A stretch of DNA of 64,000 nt from Chitinophagaceae bacterium (GTDB lineage: Bacteria > Bacteroidota > Bacteroidia > Chitinophagales > Chitinophagaceae). Position 1 is the stretch's first letter. Every line of letters starts with the position of its first letter. The notes beneath the pieces were generated by a model. That model did not search any database. It was not told the DNA's origin and saw only the letters and a program-made list of their open reading frames with translations. Shown one piece after another: positions 52,769-60,774 of this stretch. A program made the translations under genes and the position numbers. The DNA lies in the NCBI GenBank assembly GCA_004173235.1, contig SEAC01000002.1, forward strand, positions 1-64,000, read 5' to 3'.

Positions 52769-53884
52769 TCATTTTTTCCGTTTCAGAACATCTCGAGCTG
52801 CTGAACCGTAGCAGGACCTTTTTCCACTTCCTTGCCCCGGAAGATCTCCATCATGCCAAACTGCTTGTCGGTAATGCAAAGAATCCCGATATGACCTTTC
52901 GACGGCAGGATCGCCTTTACCCGCTTTACATGCACTTCGGCATTTTGCCAGAAGCGCGTCATAGATGTACGCGCCTACAGTTTTACCGCTTCGCTGTATG
53001 TCGTTCTCCGTTTTCTTTTCATTTTCTTCTGGGACACGCAGGCTTCTTTTGTCGCTGCCGTCTTTCCCTTTTTTCACGGATCCATCAGGGTTCAATTCCG
53101 TTGTTACGATAAAGTCTTTGGTTTGCCCGGTCCAGTTGAGTGGGAGACGGCTGGTGCGTCGGTAGATCCAACCATTTTCAAGGTGTACGTTGTACCATGT
53201 ATCGGATCCTCTCTTCTCGTTAGTAGTTTCGACACCCATCACACGCAGCGCATGATACTCTACTCTTTTGTTCTCGTCCTCTTCTTCTTCATCGCCACGC
53301 GTCTGATTATATCCCCGCTTCTGATTAAAATGGAGCAGAAGCCATGCGAGTTCCTCTTTTTCTATTTTCTCGGTGAGTGCTTTTTTCCGGAGATAATAGA
53401 TGGTCCAATCAAGCGGAATTTTCTTTCCGTTCGCGACGAGTTCAGGCTGGTGTTGTGCAAAATCGCGGAGCATCGCTTCGAAGGAACCAATGAAGAGAAA
53501 TTCATTGCGTTTTGAGGTTTCGTTGAACCGCCATGCCAGCTTAGGTTCCGTCTCGGGTAGGAATTGGCCCGGGTGTTTGTCAAAGTCAATCTGGCGTGCA
53601 TAGTGTTCGGGAAGAAAGTTCAGTATATGCAGTACCCGGTGCATGCGCTCTCGTCGCAACAGTTCGCGTTCTCGTAGCCGACGGATGCTTCTAAGTCTGG
53701 TGCGTTCCGCTGTTTGCGATACTTTATTTCCTTTTTCAAATTCGCCCAGGATGTCTTGACTCATGGGAAGGATGCGACTGCCCGCTGCCACCAAATGCCC
53801 GATGGGTTGATCAGTGTCTTTTTCCACGAGTGCCCAGCCGATCGAGTTGCTGCCAAGGTCAAGCCCAAGAATTCTTTTGTGCAT
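52769..53884 (-). pseudogene. cas9: Truncated type II-C cas9 fused out of frame to cas2
   Basis: The first ~313 codons are a genuine Cas9 N-terminus: RuvC-I motif ILGLDLGSNSIGWALV with catalytic Asp9, the Arg-rich bridge helix (RTRLRSIRRLRERELLRRERMH, split here as residues 61-82), and the start of the recognition lobe up to GKTVGAYIYDALLA. The remaining 58 codons of the open frame are unrelated, because at about 52945 the DNA switches to the end of cas2 in another frame. HNH, RuvC-II, RuvC-III and PAM-interacting domains are absent, so nuclease function is lost. The start is the ATG at 53884; the open frame extends upstream into the tracrRNA gene. Full-length relatives have about 1,400 residues. 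Confidence 0.88.
52783..52944 (-). pseudogene. cas2: 3' remnant of cas2
   Basis: In a different frame from the cas9 remnant, the minus strand encodes NAEVHVKRVKAILPSKGHIG then ILCITDKQFGMMEIFRGK and ends VQQLEMF plus stop. This is the C-terminal half of a type II-C Cas2 (family pattern NAEVH-KRVK-P-G-I--ITDKQFG--E-F). There is no start codon or N-terminal half. A homopolymer AAAA at 52943-52946 (TTTT on the plus strand) at the junction suggests microhomology-driven deletion between cas9 and cas2. Confidence 0.85.
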
Positions 53885-53910
53885 TATAGTTGGTTTTTGG
53901 TTGAATAGCT

Positions 53911-53918
53911 TATTTTCG
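53911..53918 (+). promoter_or_regulatory. -7 box of the tracrRNA gene
   Basis: TATTTTCG, five bases before the anti-repeat, which would place the RNA 5' end at or near 53924. No well-spaced -33 element is seen. Confidence 0.4.
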
Positions 53919-53923
53919 AACCA

Positions 53924-54004
53924 CTGAAAGCAAATCACAATAAGGATTATTCCGTTGTGAAAACTTTTAAGGCGGCTCGGAGTTTTCTTCGAGTCGTTTT
54001 TTTT
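53924..54004 (+). ncRNA. tracrRNA of the type II-C CRISPR system
   Basis: CTGAAAGCAAATCACAA (53924-53940) is the exact reverse complement of the beginning of the CRISPR repeat at 52641 apart from the last base. It continues TAAGGATTATTCCGTTGTG, then AAAACTTTTAAGGCGGC, the typical nexus of Bacteroidota II-C tracrRNAs. A terminator stem, GGCTCGGAG with TTCGAGTC, and eight T (53997-54004) close it. It lies divergent from cas9, 40 bp from its start codon. No sequence defect is visible, in contrast to the cas genes. Confidence 0.9.
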
Positions 54005-54062
54005 GCGCGTTGGTTTGCCGATTGGTAAGTTAGTATCTTATTTGAATTTAACCTAGTGCACC

Positions 54063-54410
54063 ATGCCCTTTCACCTCGAACAAACCGTTGACCTCATCGA
54101 AGCCCTCGAAAACCACCGCGAGCGCAATCGCCCGGCCGAAGAAATACGTAGCCAGCTTGACCTGGATTACCGGATTGACGGACAAAGCGTTTTTCTGTTT
54201 GAAGTGCGCCCGGTGTGGAATGATCCATCACGGATAGCGCAGCTCGATTATGCGAAAGCTACTTTTGTGAAGGCAGCAAATCACTGGAAGGTTTTCTGGC
54301 TGCGGGCCAATGGCAAATGGGAGGCCTACCGGCCGACGCCAGTGGTAGCAACAATCCATGATTTTTTGAAATTGGTAGACGAAGACAAGCATCACTGCTT
54401 CAAAGGTTGA
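54063..54410 (+). CDS. DUF3024 family protein
   Basis: A 115-residue cytoplasmic protein. LDLDYRIDGQSVFLFEVRPVWNDPSRIAQLDYAKATFVKAANHWKVFWLRANGKWEAYRPTP matches the DUF3024 pattern, including the WxxYxP and FEVRPxW features. The function of the family is unknown. It stands just beyond the tracrRNA terminator and convergent to the winged-helix gene, and is not a known CRISPR gene. Confidence 0.85.
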   Translation: MPFHLEQTVDLIEALENHRERNRPAEEIRSQLDLDYRIDGQSVFLFEVRPVWNDPSRIAQLDYAKATFVKAANHWKVFWLRANGKWEAYRPTPVVATIHDFLKLVDEDKHHCFKG

Positions 54411-54416
54411 TCCCCC

Positions 54417-55295
54417 TCACCCCACCTCCAACCGATACCCCTTCCCCGTTACGCCCACGATAGCAATCGAGGAGTCGGCTTCAAGCTTTTTGCGCAGGCG
54501 CGACACGAACACGTCGAGGCTGCGGCCCACGATGACGCCTTCGTCTTCCCACACCCGCTGCAGCTCCTTTCGGTCAATGAGCTCGTTGGGGCGCGTAGCA
54601 AACAATTCGAGCAGGCGCGCTTCCTTGGAGGTGAGCGCAATGCGCGTTCCTTCCAGGTAGAGACATTGCTCTTCGGGCACAAAGCGATAGCGGCCAATAT
54701 GCAGGTGGGTGTCGTGTACGGGCCGTATTTCTACTGCCTGTTGTGCGGGAGCCGCTGCCACCGGGCTTCTGCGTGTGCCCAAAGCGCCGCGCGCAAAAAG
54801 GCCGAGTGCCAGCAGCGCAAGCGTTGCGGCCCCGGCAGTGCGCCAGCCGCCGCGGCTCCCTTCGTGGAAGCGCACCTCGAGGTTGTAGCCGCGGGCGGGA
54901 AGGGTTCGGCCGAGGCAGGGAACGAGCGTTTTGCCCCCTTCATCGGAAAGCGCGTATCCAAAGTATACCTGCTCGCCGCCGCGGGCTACCAGGTTAACCA
55001 CGAAATCGTCGCCGCGGCCAGCCGTTTGAAGCGAGCGGTTGACGATGGCCACCACCGAGTCGGTAGGGAGGCTCCACGATGCGGGGAGCGAAAGCCGGTA
55101 GCTATCGGGCTCCTGCTGCACGGCCGGCACGAGGCTGCTGCTGTCGCCCGCGGCACGCAACAGCTGGTGTCCCGCCATCCGCACGGCAATGAGGCGCTGC
55201 GCCCGCTCAAAAGGCGTGGCCTCTTCGGGAGCGAATCCCAGGAGCAACACCGCGCCCACGAGCGCCGAACAGCAAAGAAGCCAGTACCGGTTCAT
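54417..55295 (-). CDS. Membrane-spanning winged-helix regulator (ToxR/OmpR-type DNA-binding domain)
   Basis: A 292-residue one-component regulator. A helix at residues ~4-22 and a second at ~151-170 (TAGAATLALLALGLFARGAL) enclose a ~130-residue periplasmic domain. The C-terminal ~100 residues (IGRYRFVPEEQCLYLEGTRIALTSKEARLLELFATRPNELIDRKELQRVWEDEGVIVGRSLDVFVSRLRKKLE) are an OmpR/PhoB winged helix. No receiver domain is present, so signals probably pass directly through the membrane. The orientation differs from ToxR in that DNA binding is C-terminal after the second helix. It is divergent from a small exported protein gene. Confidence 0.86.
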   Translation of the reverse strand: MNRYWLLCCSALVGAVLLLGFAPEEATPFERAQRLIAVRMAGHQLLRAAGDSSSLVPAVQQEPDSYRLSLPASWSLPTDSVVAIVNRSLQTAGRGDDFVVNLVARGGEQVYFGYALSDEGGKTLVPCLGRTLPARGYNLEVRFHEGSRGGWRTAGAATLALLALGLFARGALGTRRSPVAAAPAQQAVEIRPVHDTHLHIGRYRFVPEEQCLYLEGTRIALTSKEARLLELFATRPNELIDRKELQRVWEDEGVIVGRSLDVFVSRLRKKLEADSSIAIVGVTGKGYRLEVG

Positions 55296-55422
55296 GATTT
55301 AAAGTTAGCCCGGCCAGCGGTGCATTCAGGCGGAAGACGCAAGTTTTACACGCGTTTACAAAGTATTTACAGCGCTTTTACCGCCTTGCCCCACCGCGCC
55401 CGCTACCTTGACTGCAAATCGA

Positions 55423-55689
55423 ATGACCATGCAACAGCGAACATCCCGCCGCTTCCTGGTGGCCGCCTTTCCCGCCCTCCTCGCCGTGGCCGCCTTCACC
55501 GTGCTCCCGCCGCTGCGATCCGGAAGTAGCGTGCCCGCCACCAGTGTCGGTTGCGACAGCACTCCCTCCAAACCCGCCGTGCGGCCTTTCAAAGACCAGC
55601 GCAACCGGCCGTTCATGCTCCTGGTGCCCATGCGCGACTCCGCCGGCAGACTCCGCTACCTGCTCGACCGGCCCGGCGACGGCTGCTGA
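55423..55689 (+). CDS. Small exported protein of unknown function
   Basis: An 88-residue protein not recognised. MTMQQRTSRRFLVAAFPALLAVAAFTVLP is a basic start followed by a hydrophobic helix, a signal peptide or anchor. The remainder is Pro/Arg-rich and ends in FMLLVPMRDSAGRLRYLLDRPGDGC, with Cys both near residue 44 and at the C-terminus. It is divergent from the membrane-spanning regulator (127 bp apart) and could be its target. ATG at 55423 or 55429. Confidence 0.45.
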   Translation: MTMQQRTSRRFLVAAFPALLAVAAFTVLPPLRSGSSVPATSVGCDSTPSKPAVRPFKDQRNRPFMLLVPMRDSAGRLRYLLDRPGDGC

Positions 55690-55706
55690 ACACGCGGGCC
55701 AGGCCT

Positions 55707-55714
55707 TATCTTCG
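55707..55714 (+). promoter_or_regulatory. -7 box of gmk
   Basis: TATCTTCG, 19 bases before the gmk ATG, close to TAnnTTTG. Confidence 0.4.
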
Positions 55715-55733
55715 CCCGCAGCAAAACACCTCT

Positions 55734-56312
55734 ATGGCAGCAGACTTCGGCAAGATCATCATCCTCACCGCTCCATCGGGTGCGGGCAAGACTTCGATCA
55801 CGCGGTACCTGCTGGGCAAATACCCCGATCGCCTCGCGTTCTCCATTTCCGCCGCCACGCGTGCCCCGCGCGGCACGGAGCAGGACGGCGTAGACTACCA
55901 CTTCCTCACGGTCGAAGACTTCAAGCGACGCATCCACGAGCACGAGTTCATGGAATGGGAGATGGTGTATGAAGGCAAATACTACGGCACGCTCAAGAGC
56001 GAGATGCGCCGGATATGGGCCGAAGGCAAAGCGCCCGTGCTCGACATAGACGTGAAGGGCGCCATCCACATCCAGCAGCAATACCCGGAAAACATCCTGT
56101 CACTCTTCATCGAGCCGCCTTCGATCGAAGAGCTGCAGCGCCGCCTCACGGGCCGCGGCACCGAAAGCGCCGAAAGCCTCCAGGCACGCGTCAACAAAGC
56201 AGCGTATGAGATCTCTTTCAAGGAACACTTCCACAAGGTGATCGTAAACGAAAACCTGGAGCAAGCCTGCAGGGACGCGGAGGAGGCGGTGCTTGCGTTC
56301 ATCGGCGCATGA
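55734..56312 (+). CDS. gmk: Guanylate kinase
   Basis: Phosphorylates GMP to GDP (192 aa, cytoplasm). The P-loop is TAPSGAGKTS near residue 11; SISAATRAPRGTEQDGVDYHFLT and FMEWEMVYEGKYYGTLKSE bind GMP. VLDIDVKGAIHIQQQYP carries the switch region. The start MAADFGKIIIL at 55734 follows a TATCTTCG box; the open frame continues upstream through the preceding small gene but in a different frame from it. Confidence 0.96.
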   Translation: MAADFGKIIILTAPSGAGKTSITRYLLGKYPDRLAFSISAATRAPRGTEQDGVDYHFLTVEDFKRRIHEHEFMEWEMVYEGKYYGTLKSEMRRIWAEGKAPVLDIDVKGAIHIQQQYPENILSLFIEPPSIEELQRRLTGRGTESAESLQARVNKAAYEISFKEHFHKVIVNENLEQACRDAEEAVLAFIGA

Positions 56313-56345
56313 GCGGAGGGATGCCTGGGGAGCCGCCTTCGGCGG

Positions 56346-56478
56346 GAAGGAAACGAACGCAGATCCGCCAGCTGGCGGATACGCAGATTGGTTAGGATTG
56401 GTTATGATTTGCTGACGCCAGCCAGTGTTTATCCGCGCTCATCTTAACAATCATAAAAAATCTGCGTTCTTTCGCTCC
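56346..56478. repeat. Family A palindromic element, copy 6
   Basis: Begins GAAGGAAACGAACGCAGAT and ends ATCTGCGTTCTTTCGCTCC. The nested hairpin ATCCGCCAGCTGGCGGAT is in the left arm between two ACGCAGAT words. Preceded by a separate CCGCCTTCGGCGGG palindrome. Confidence 0.85.
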
Positions 56479-56502
56479 GCAGGTAGCACTTATCTTTAAA
56501 CT

Positions 56503-57768
56503 ATGATCGAAACATCCGTTATCATCTGGTTTTTTGTAACCATCCTGATGATGGCTTTCTTTTCGGGCATCGAGATGGCCTTTTACAGCGTCAACCGTTT
56601 TGGTGTGGAGCTGAAGAAAAAGCAGGGCCGTCCCGGTGCGCAATTGCTTTCGCGCTTCATCCAAACGCCCGAGATCTTCGTCAGCGTGATGGTCATCGGC
56701 TTCACCATTTCGCTCGTTTGCTTCGTCATCGAGTTCGTGCGGGTAACCGATGTGCTGTGGCGCCTCGCCGGCCTTCACCTCGATAAGTTTGCAACGCTCC
56801 GTAACATCGTAGACATTGCCATGGGAACCTTCCTCGTGCTGGTGTTCGGCGAATTCATACCCAAGGCCTTCTTCCGAGCCAAGAGCAACATCATCCTGTC
56901 GCGCCTCGTGTGGATCGTCAACCTGTTCTACAAGCTGCTCCAGCCCATCGCTTCCCTCTTTGTAAACCTTTCCGAGTGGGTGCTGAAATACGTTTTCAAC
57001 GTGCGGATGGACGAGAAGAAAGATCTCTTCAGCGGCGGCGACTTCGACACGATGTTCCAACAGAACAACGACGACTACGAGCCCGAAGACGTGAACACGG
57101 AGCTTTTTGAAAATGCGTTGGAGCTGCCCAAGACCAAGATCCGCCAGTGCCTCGTGCCCCGCAAAGAGATCATTGCCGTAGAAGTACGGTCGTCGGTGGA
57201 AGAGGTGCGGCAGAAACTGGTGGAAACGAAGCTGAGCAAGCTGGTGGTATACGAAGGCAACATCGACCACATCGTGGGCTACATTCACCAGCTTGATCTT
57301 TTCAAGAATCCAGCTACGGTCGGCGACATCCTGCTGCCCATCCCGGCCGTTCCGGAAAGCATGAGCGCCACCGATCTCATCAACAAGTTCACACGCGAGG
57401 GCAAGAGCATCGCCTGGGTGGTGGATGAATTCGGCGGCACGGCCGGCATTGTTACGATGGAAGACGTGCTCGAAGAGATCTTCGGCGAGATCCGCGACGA
57501 ATACGACTCCGAAGAATTCGTGGAGCGCCGCATTTCCGAAAATGAATATATCCTTTCGGGCCGCCTGGAGCTCGATTACCTCTGCGACAAGTTCGATCTT
57601 TCGTTTCCCGAAGACGAAGAATCGGAGACGCTTTCCGGTTACATCATCAACCACCACGAAACGATTCCCAAGCAAAAGGAACGCATCATCATCAACAACT
57701 ACGAGTTCGATGTGCTCAACGTGAGCGACACGCGGATCGAGATGGTGAAGCTGCGGGTGCTGAAGTAG
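56503..57768 (+). CDS. CNNM/HlyC-CorC family transporter with CBS pair
   Basis: A 421-residue inner-membrane protein. Residues 1-170 are the DUF21/CNNM membrane domain (FFSGIEMAFYSVNRFGVELKKKQG, then three further helices, GEFIPKAFFRAKS). Two CBS motifs follow (residues ~210-330, with CLVPRKEIIAVEV and WVVDEFGGTAGIVTMEDVLEEIFGEI). A CorC/HlyC domain closes the protein (RLELDYLCDKFDLSFPEDEESETLSGYIINH). Such proteins move Mg2+ or Co2+; the related GldE of Bacteroidota has the same plan. A TATCTTTA box lies about 10 bases before the start. Confidence 0.9.
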   Translation: MIETSVIIWFFVTILMMAFFSGIEMAFYSVNRFGVELKKKQGRPGAQLLSRFIQTPEIFVSVMVIGFTISLVCFVIEFVRVTDVLWRLAGLHLDKFATLRNIVDIAMGTFLVLVFGEFIPKAFFRAKSNIILSRLVWIVNLFYKLLQPIASLFVNLSEWVLKYVFNVRMDEKKDLFSGGDFDTMFQQNNDDYEPEDVNTELFENALELPKTKIRQCLVPRKEIIAVEVRSSVEEVRQKLVETKLSKLVVYEGNIDHIVGYIHQLDLFKNPATVGDILLPIPAVPESMSATDLINKFTREGKSIAWVVDEFGGTAGIVTMEDVLEEIFGEIRDEYDSEEFVERRISENEYILSGRLELDYLCDKFDLSFPEDEESETLSGYIINHHETIPKQKERIIINNYEFDVLNVSDTRIEMVKLRVLK

Positions 57769-57782
57769 GCCGCCTTCGGCGG

Positions 57783-57954
57783 GGAGAGAAAGAACGCATC
57801 CCGAAGCTTGCGCGCCGCCTTCGGCGGGGAGAGAAAGAACGCAGATTTTTATGATTATTAAGATTTACGCAGATTCTTTCTCGCGCGTCAGCTATCATAA
57901 TAAATCTTAATAGATCTGCGTATACACCGCAGGTGTATCTGCGTTCTTTCCCTC
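57783..57954. repeat. Family A palindromic element, copy 7, with duplicated left end
   Basis: GAGAGAAAGAACGCA occurs twice at the left (57784 and 57829), separated by a CCGCCTTCGGCGGGG palindrome. It ends ATCTGCGTTCTTTCCCTC. The right arm holds the nested hairpin ATACACCGCAGGTGTAT between two TCTGCGT words. Confidence 0.85.
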
Positions 57955-58011
57955 TTGCCGCCGGTCATTTTCACAAACCCTTATCTGCCGCGGTTCGTAA
58001 TTTCACGAAGT

Positions 58012-60627
58012 ATGCTGCACCTTTCCCGGACCGTCGTGGCAGCCCTCGGGGCCTGCCTGTTCTCCCTTTCCTCTTTCGCGCAGAGCGCGGGCAAAACGCC
58101 TTCGTCGCTGCCCGTTTTTTCTGCCGATTCGATCAAGGCGAAAAAGCCCGTATGGCCGCTTGCCGATAAGACCAAGGGAGCCCGCCGGAGCGAGGGCCTA
58201 TTTACTTTTTACCAGGACACGGCAAACGGTGGCGTCAACATCTATATCCGCAAGAGCCAGCTGGGCAAGGAATACATCTACCAAAGCTTTGCACTGAGCG
58301 GGCCTACGTCGTTGCTGCTCAACCAGAGCATCTACCGCTCCAACTTCATTTTCCGGATCGAAAAATCCTTTGATCGCATCGAGCTCAACCGGGTGAACAC
58401 GGCCTTCTATTACGACCCCGCCAACCCCGTAAGCCGCAGCAAAGACGTGGATAAGCCCGAGGCCGTGCTGCTTTCCGAGCGGATCATCGGCGAAGACTCC
58501 ACCGGCTACCTCGTAAACGCCGATGGGCTGTTTCTCGGTGAGCGCCTCGACCCGGTGAAGCCGCCCACGGTGGTCAACATCTTCGGGCCTGCGGGTTTCG
58601 CGCTCGGCAACCTCAATCCTTTCAAATCGAAATACGTTGCATTGAAGGTTTTCCCCGGAAACACCGATGTGCTCGTGGATCTCGCCTACGACAATCCCAA
58701 CGCGGTGGCCGCACCCGGCCGCGACATTACCGACCCGCGCTATGTGCGCGTGCGCCTGCAACACAGCTTCATGGAAGTGCCGCAAAACGAATACCGTCCC
58801 CGCCGCGACGACCCGCGTGTGGGCTACTTTGCGCACCAGGTGAACGACCAGACGTCGGTAAGCGCAACGCCCTACCGCGACGTGATCGACCGCTGGCACC
58901 TCGTGAAGCAGGATCCCTCCGCGGCGCTCAGCGAACCGGTAACGCCGATCACTTTCTGGATCGAGAATACGACGCCGGTTGCCTACCGGCCCATCGTGCG
59001 CGCAGCCATTTTGCAATGGAACAAAGCCTTTGAAGGAGCCGGCTTCCGCAACGCCATCGGGGTAGAGCAAATGCCGGACACGGCAACCTGGGATCCATCC
59101 GACCTGCGCTACAACGTGGTGCGCTGGGTATCGTCGGCGGCACCGCCCTATGGCGCCATCGGCCAATACAGCACCAACCCGCGCACCGGGCAGATACTCG
59201 GTGCCGACATCAGCATCGAGTGGTATACCGGCAGCGCATCGCCGGTGCTGGAAGAATTGCTGACAAAAAGTTCGGCTTCGCTCAGCCTGACAGAAAGTTC
59301 GGCATCGCGCAGCCTTACAGCCGAAGGATGGGCGGGCAATTATGCGATGTGCAACCTGGGCGAAGAACTCAAAGCCGGTTTTACCGCCGGCAGCACGCTC
59401 GTTGAAGGCGCAGGCCGATCGCCCGAAGCACTCAGCAAGATGCACACGCAATTCCTCACCTATCTTATCATGCACGAGGTGGGACATACGCTTGGACTCA
59501 ATCACAACATGAAAGGAAGCCAGCTCTGGTCGCCGGCACAGTTGAACGATACGCTGCTTACGCACCAATGGGGACTGCTCGGCTCGGTGATGGACTATCC
59601 TGCGGTGAACATTGCTGCCGATCCGAAAAAGCAAGGCGATTATTATACGACGAAAGAAGGGCCGTACGACGATTGGGCCATCGCGTTTGGATACACGCCT
59701 TATGCCGATAGTGCCACCGAAGTGAAGGCCACGGCCGAATTGCTGGCGCGGAGCACCGATCCGAAGCTCGCCTTCGGCAATGATGCGGACGATATGCGGA
59801 GCCCGGGCAAAGGCATGGACCCACGCGCCAATGTAGACGATCTCAGCAACGATGCGGTGGGCTATGCCGCCGGGCGCCTGCAGCTGCTCCGTGGCCTCGT
59901 GCCGCAGCTGGTGAAGCGATACAGCAAACCGGGTCAGAGCTGGGCAGAACTGCGTGTGCGCTATGCCTCGCTGCAGGCACAACGCCAGCAGATGATCGGT
60001 GCCGTGAGCCGCTACGTGGGCGGTGTGTATGTAGACCGCAGCTTCCCCGACCAGAACTCGGCCACGCGCCCATTCACCCCCGTGCCGCTGACGCTGCAGA
60101 AGCGTGCGGTGCAGGTATTGAACCAGTATGTGTTTGCACCCGATGCCTGGATGGCCGATACGGCTTTGCTCCCCTACCTGCAGCCGCAGCGCCGCGGCTT
60201 CAACCAAAATCCCTCGGGCGACGACTACAAGGCTACAAACGCAGCGCTCGCGCAGCAGTATAACGGCGCACTGGCGCACCTCCTGCACCCCGCCACGCTG
60301 CTGCGCCTCACCAACAGCAGGCTGTATGGCAACCGTTACTCCGTAGCCGACCTCCTGGGCGATCTGCAAACGGGCATCTTTGCCGCCGATGCCGCGACCG
60401 CGGTGAATGTGTATCGCCAGAATCTGCAGACCGAATACGTGCGCCTGCTGCTCGACATCGTGGCCGACCGCTACAACCAGTACGATGCCATTGCGCAGGC
60501 CGCAGCCCTCGATGCCGTGCAGCGCATCCGCAACCGCCAGATGGGAGCGCCGGCGCCGAATGCCGAAACGCGGGCACACCGGGCCAACCTGGTGTACCTG
60601 ATCGGGAAAGCGCTGGATGCGCGTTAG
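58012..60627 (+). CDS. Zinc-dependent metalloprotease (DUF5117/DUF4953 type) with repeat insertion
   Basis: An 871-residue exported protein. A signal peptide (to SSFAQ) fixes the ATG at 58012. The N-terminal ~300 residues resemble DUF5118/DUF5117. The zinc site is MHEVGHTLGLNHN with His488, Glu489, His492 and His498, a metzincin-like HExxHxxGxxH. Between DISIEWYTGSASPVLEELL and GWAGNYAMCNLGEEL lies KSSASLSLTESSASRSLTAE (residues ~421-440), encoded by two tandem copies of dispersed repeat D. This insert is in frame and near the active site. The family is widespread in Bacteroidota; substrates are unknown. Confidence 0.88.
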   Translation: MLHLSRTVVAALGACLFSLSSFAQSAGKTPSSLPVFSADSIKAKKPVWPLADKTKGARRSEGLFTFYQDTANGGVNIYIRKSQLGKEYIYQSFALSGPTSLLLNQSIYRSNFIFRIEKSFDRIELNRVNTAFYYDPANPVSRSKDVDKPEAVLLSERIIGEDSTGYLVNADGLFLGERLDPVKPPTVVNIFGPAGFALGNLNPFKSKYVALKVFPGNTDVLVDLAYDNPNAVAAPGRDITDPRYVRVRLQHSFMEVPQNEYRPRRDDPRVGYFAHQVNDQTSVSATPYRDVIDRWHLVKQDPSAALSEPVTPITFWIENTTPVAYRPIVRAAILQWNKAFEGAGFRNAIGVEQMPDTATWDPSDLRYNVVRWVSSAAPPYGAIGQYSTNPRTGQILGADISIEWYTGSASPVLEELLTKSSASLSLTESSASRSLTAEGWAGNYAMCNLGEELKAGFTAGSTLVEGAGRSPEALSKMHTQFLTYLIMHEVGHTLGLNHNMKGSQLWSPAQLNDTLLTHQWGLLGSVMDYPAVNIAADPKKQGDYYTTKEGPYDDWAIAFGYTPYADSATEVKATAELLARSTDPKLAFGNDADDMRSPGKGMDPRANVDDLSNDAVGYAAGRLQLLRGLVPQLVKRYSKPGQSWAELRVRYASLQAQRQQMIGAVSRYVGGVYVDRSFPDQNSATRPFTPVPLTLQKRAVQVLNQYVFAPDAWMADTALLPYLQPQRRGFNQNPSGDDYKATNAALAQQYNGALAHLLHPATLLRLTNSRLYGNRYSVADLLGDLQTGIFAADAATAVNVYRQNLQTEYVRLLLDIVADRYNQYDAIAQAAALDAVQRIRNRQMGAPAPNAETRAHRANLVYLIGKALDAR
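59271..59320 (+). repeat. Two family D copies inside the metalloprotease gene
   Basis: TTCGGCTTCGCTCAGCCTGA (59271-59290, then CAG) and TTCGGCATCGCGCAGCCTTA (59298-59317, then CAG) match the intergenic D core GCTTCGGCTGCGCTCAGC at 646 and 1809-1934. They are 27 bases apart, so two copies keep the reading frame. Confidence 0.8.
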
Positions 60628-60747
60628 ACGGTTAATCTCTCGTTTCGGCAATCCCGGAAGGGGCAATTGTCGTAAGTATGAGGGCCGGAAGAACAGGCAC
60701 CGCGCAGATCTGCCATCAGCAGACCCGCGTTTCTTAAATGCTGCTGT

Positions 60748-60755
60748 TATCTTTG
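60748..60755 (+). promoter_or_regulatory. -7 box of tatC
   Basis: TATCTTTG, a full TAnnTTTG match, 19 bases before the tatC ATG. Confidence 0.55.
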
Positions 60756-60774
60756 CCGCACCTTAAACTCAAGA

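Noticed and set aside
53885..53938. N-terminal extension of the cas9 remnant
   Set aside because: The extra 18 codons run into the tracrRNA anti-repeat; Cas9 proteins begin with the MHKRILGLDLG-like segment at 53884.
54063..54410. DUF3024 gene as a part of the CRISPR system
   Set aside because: The family is known outside CRISPR loci and lies beyond the tracrRNA terminator, so closeness alone is no evidence.
58198..60666. Open frame of 822 codons opposite the metalloprotease
   Set aside because: Same type of antisense shadow; the plus strand has a signal peptide and a complete HExxH zinc site.
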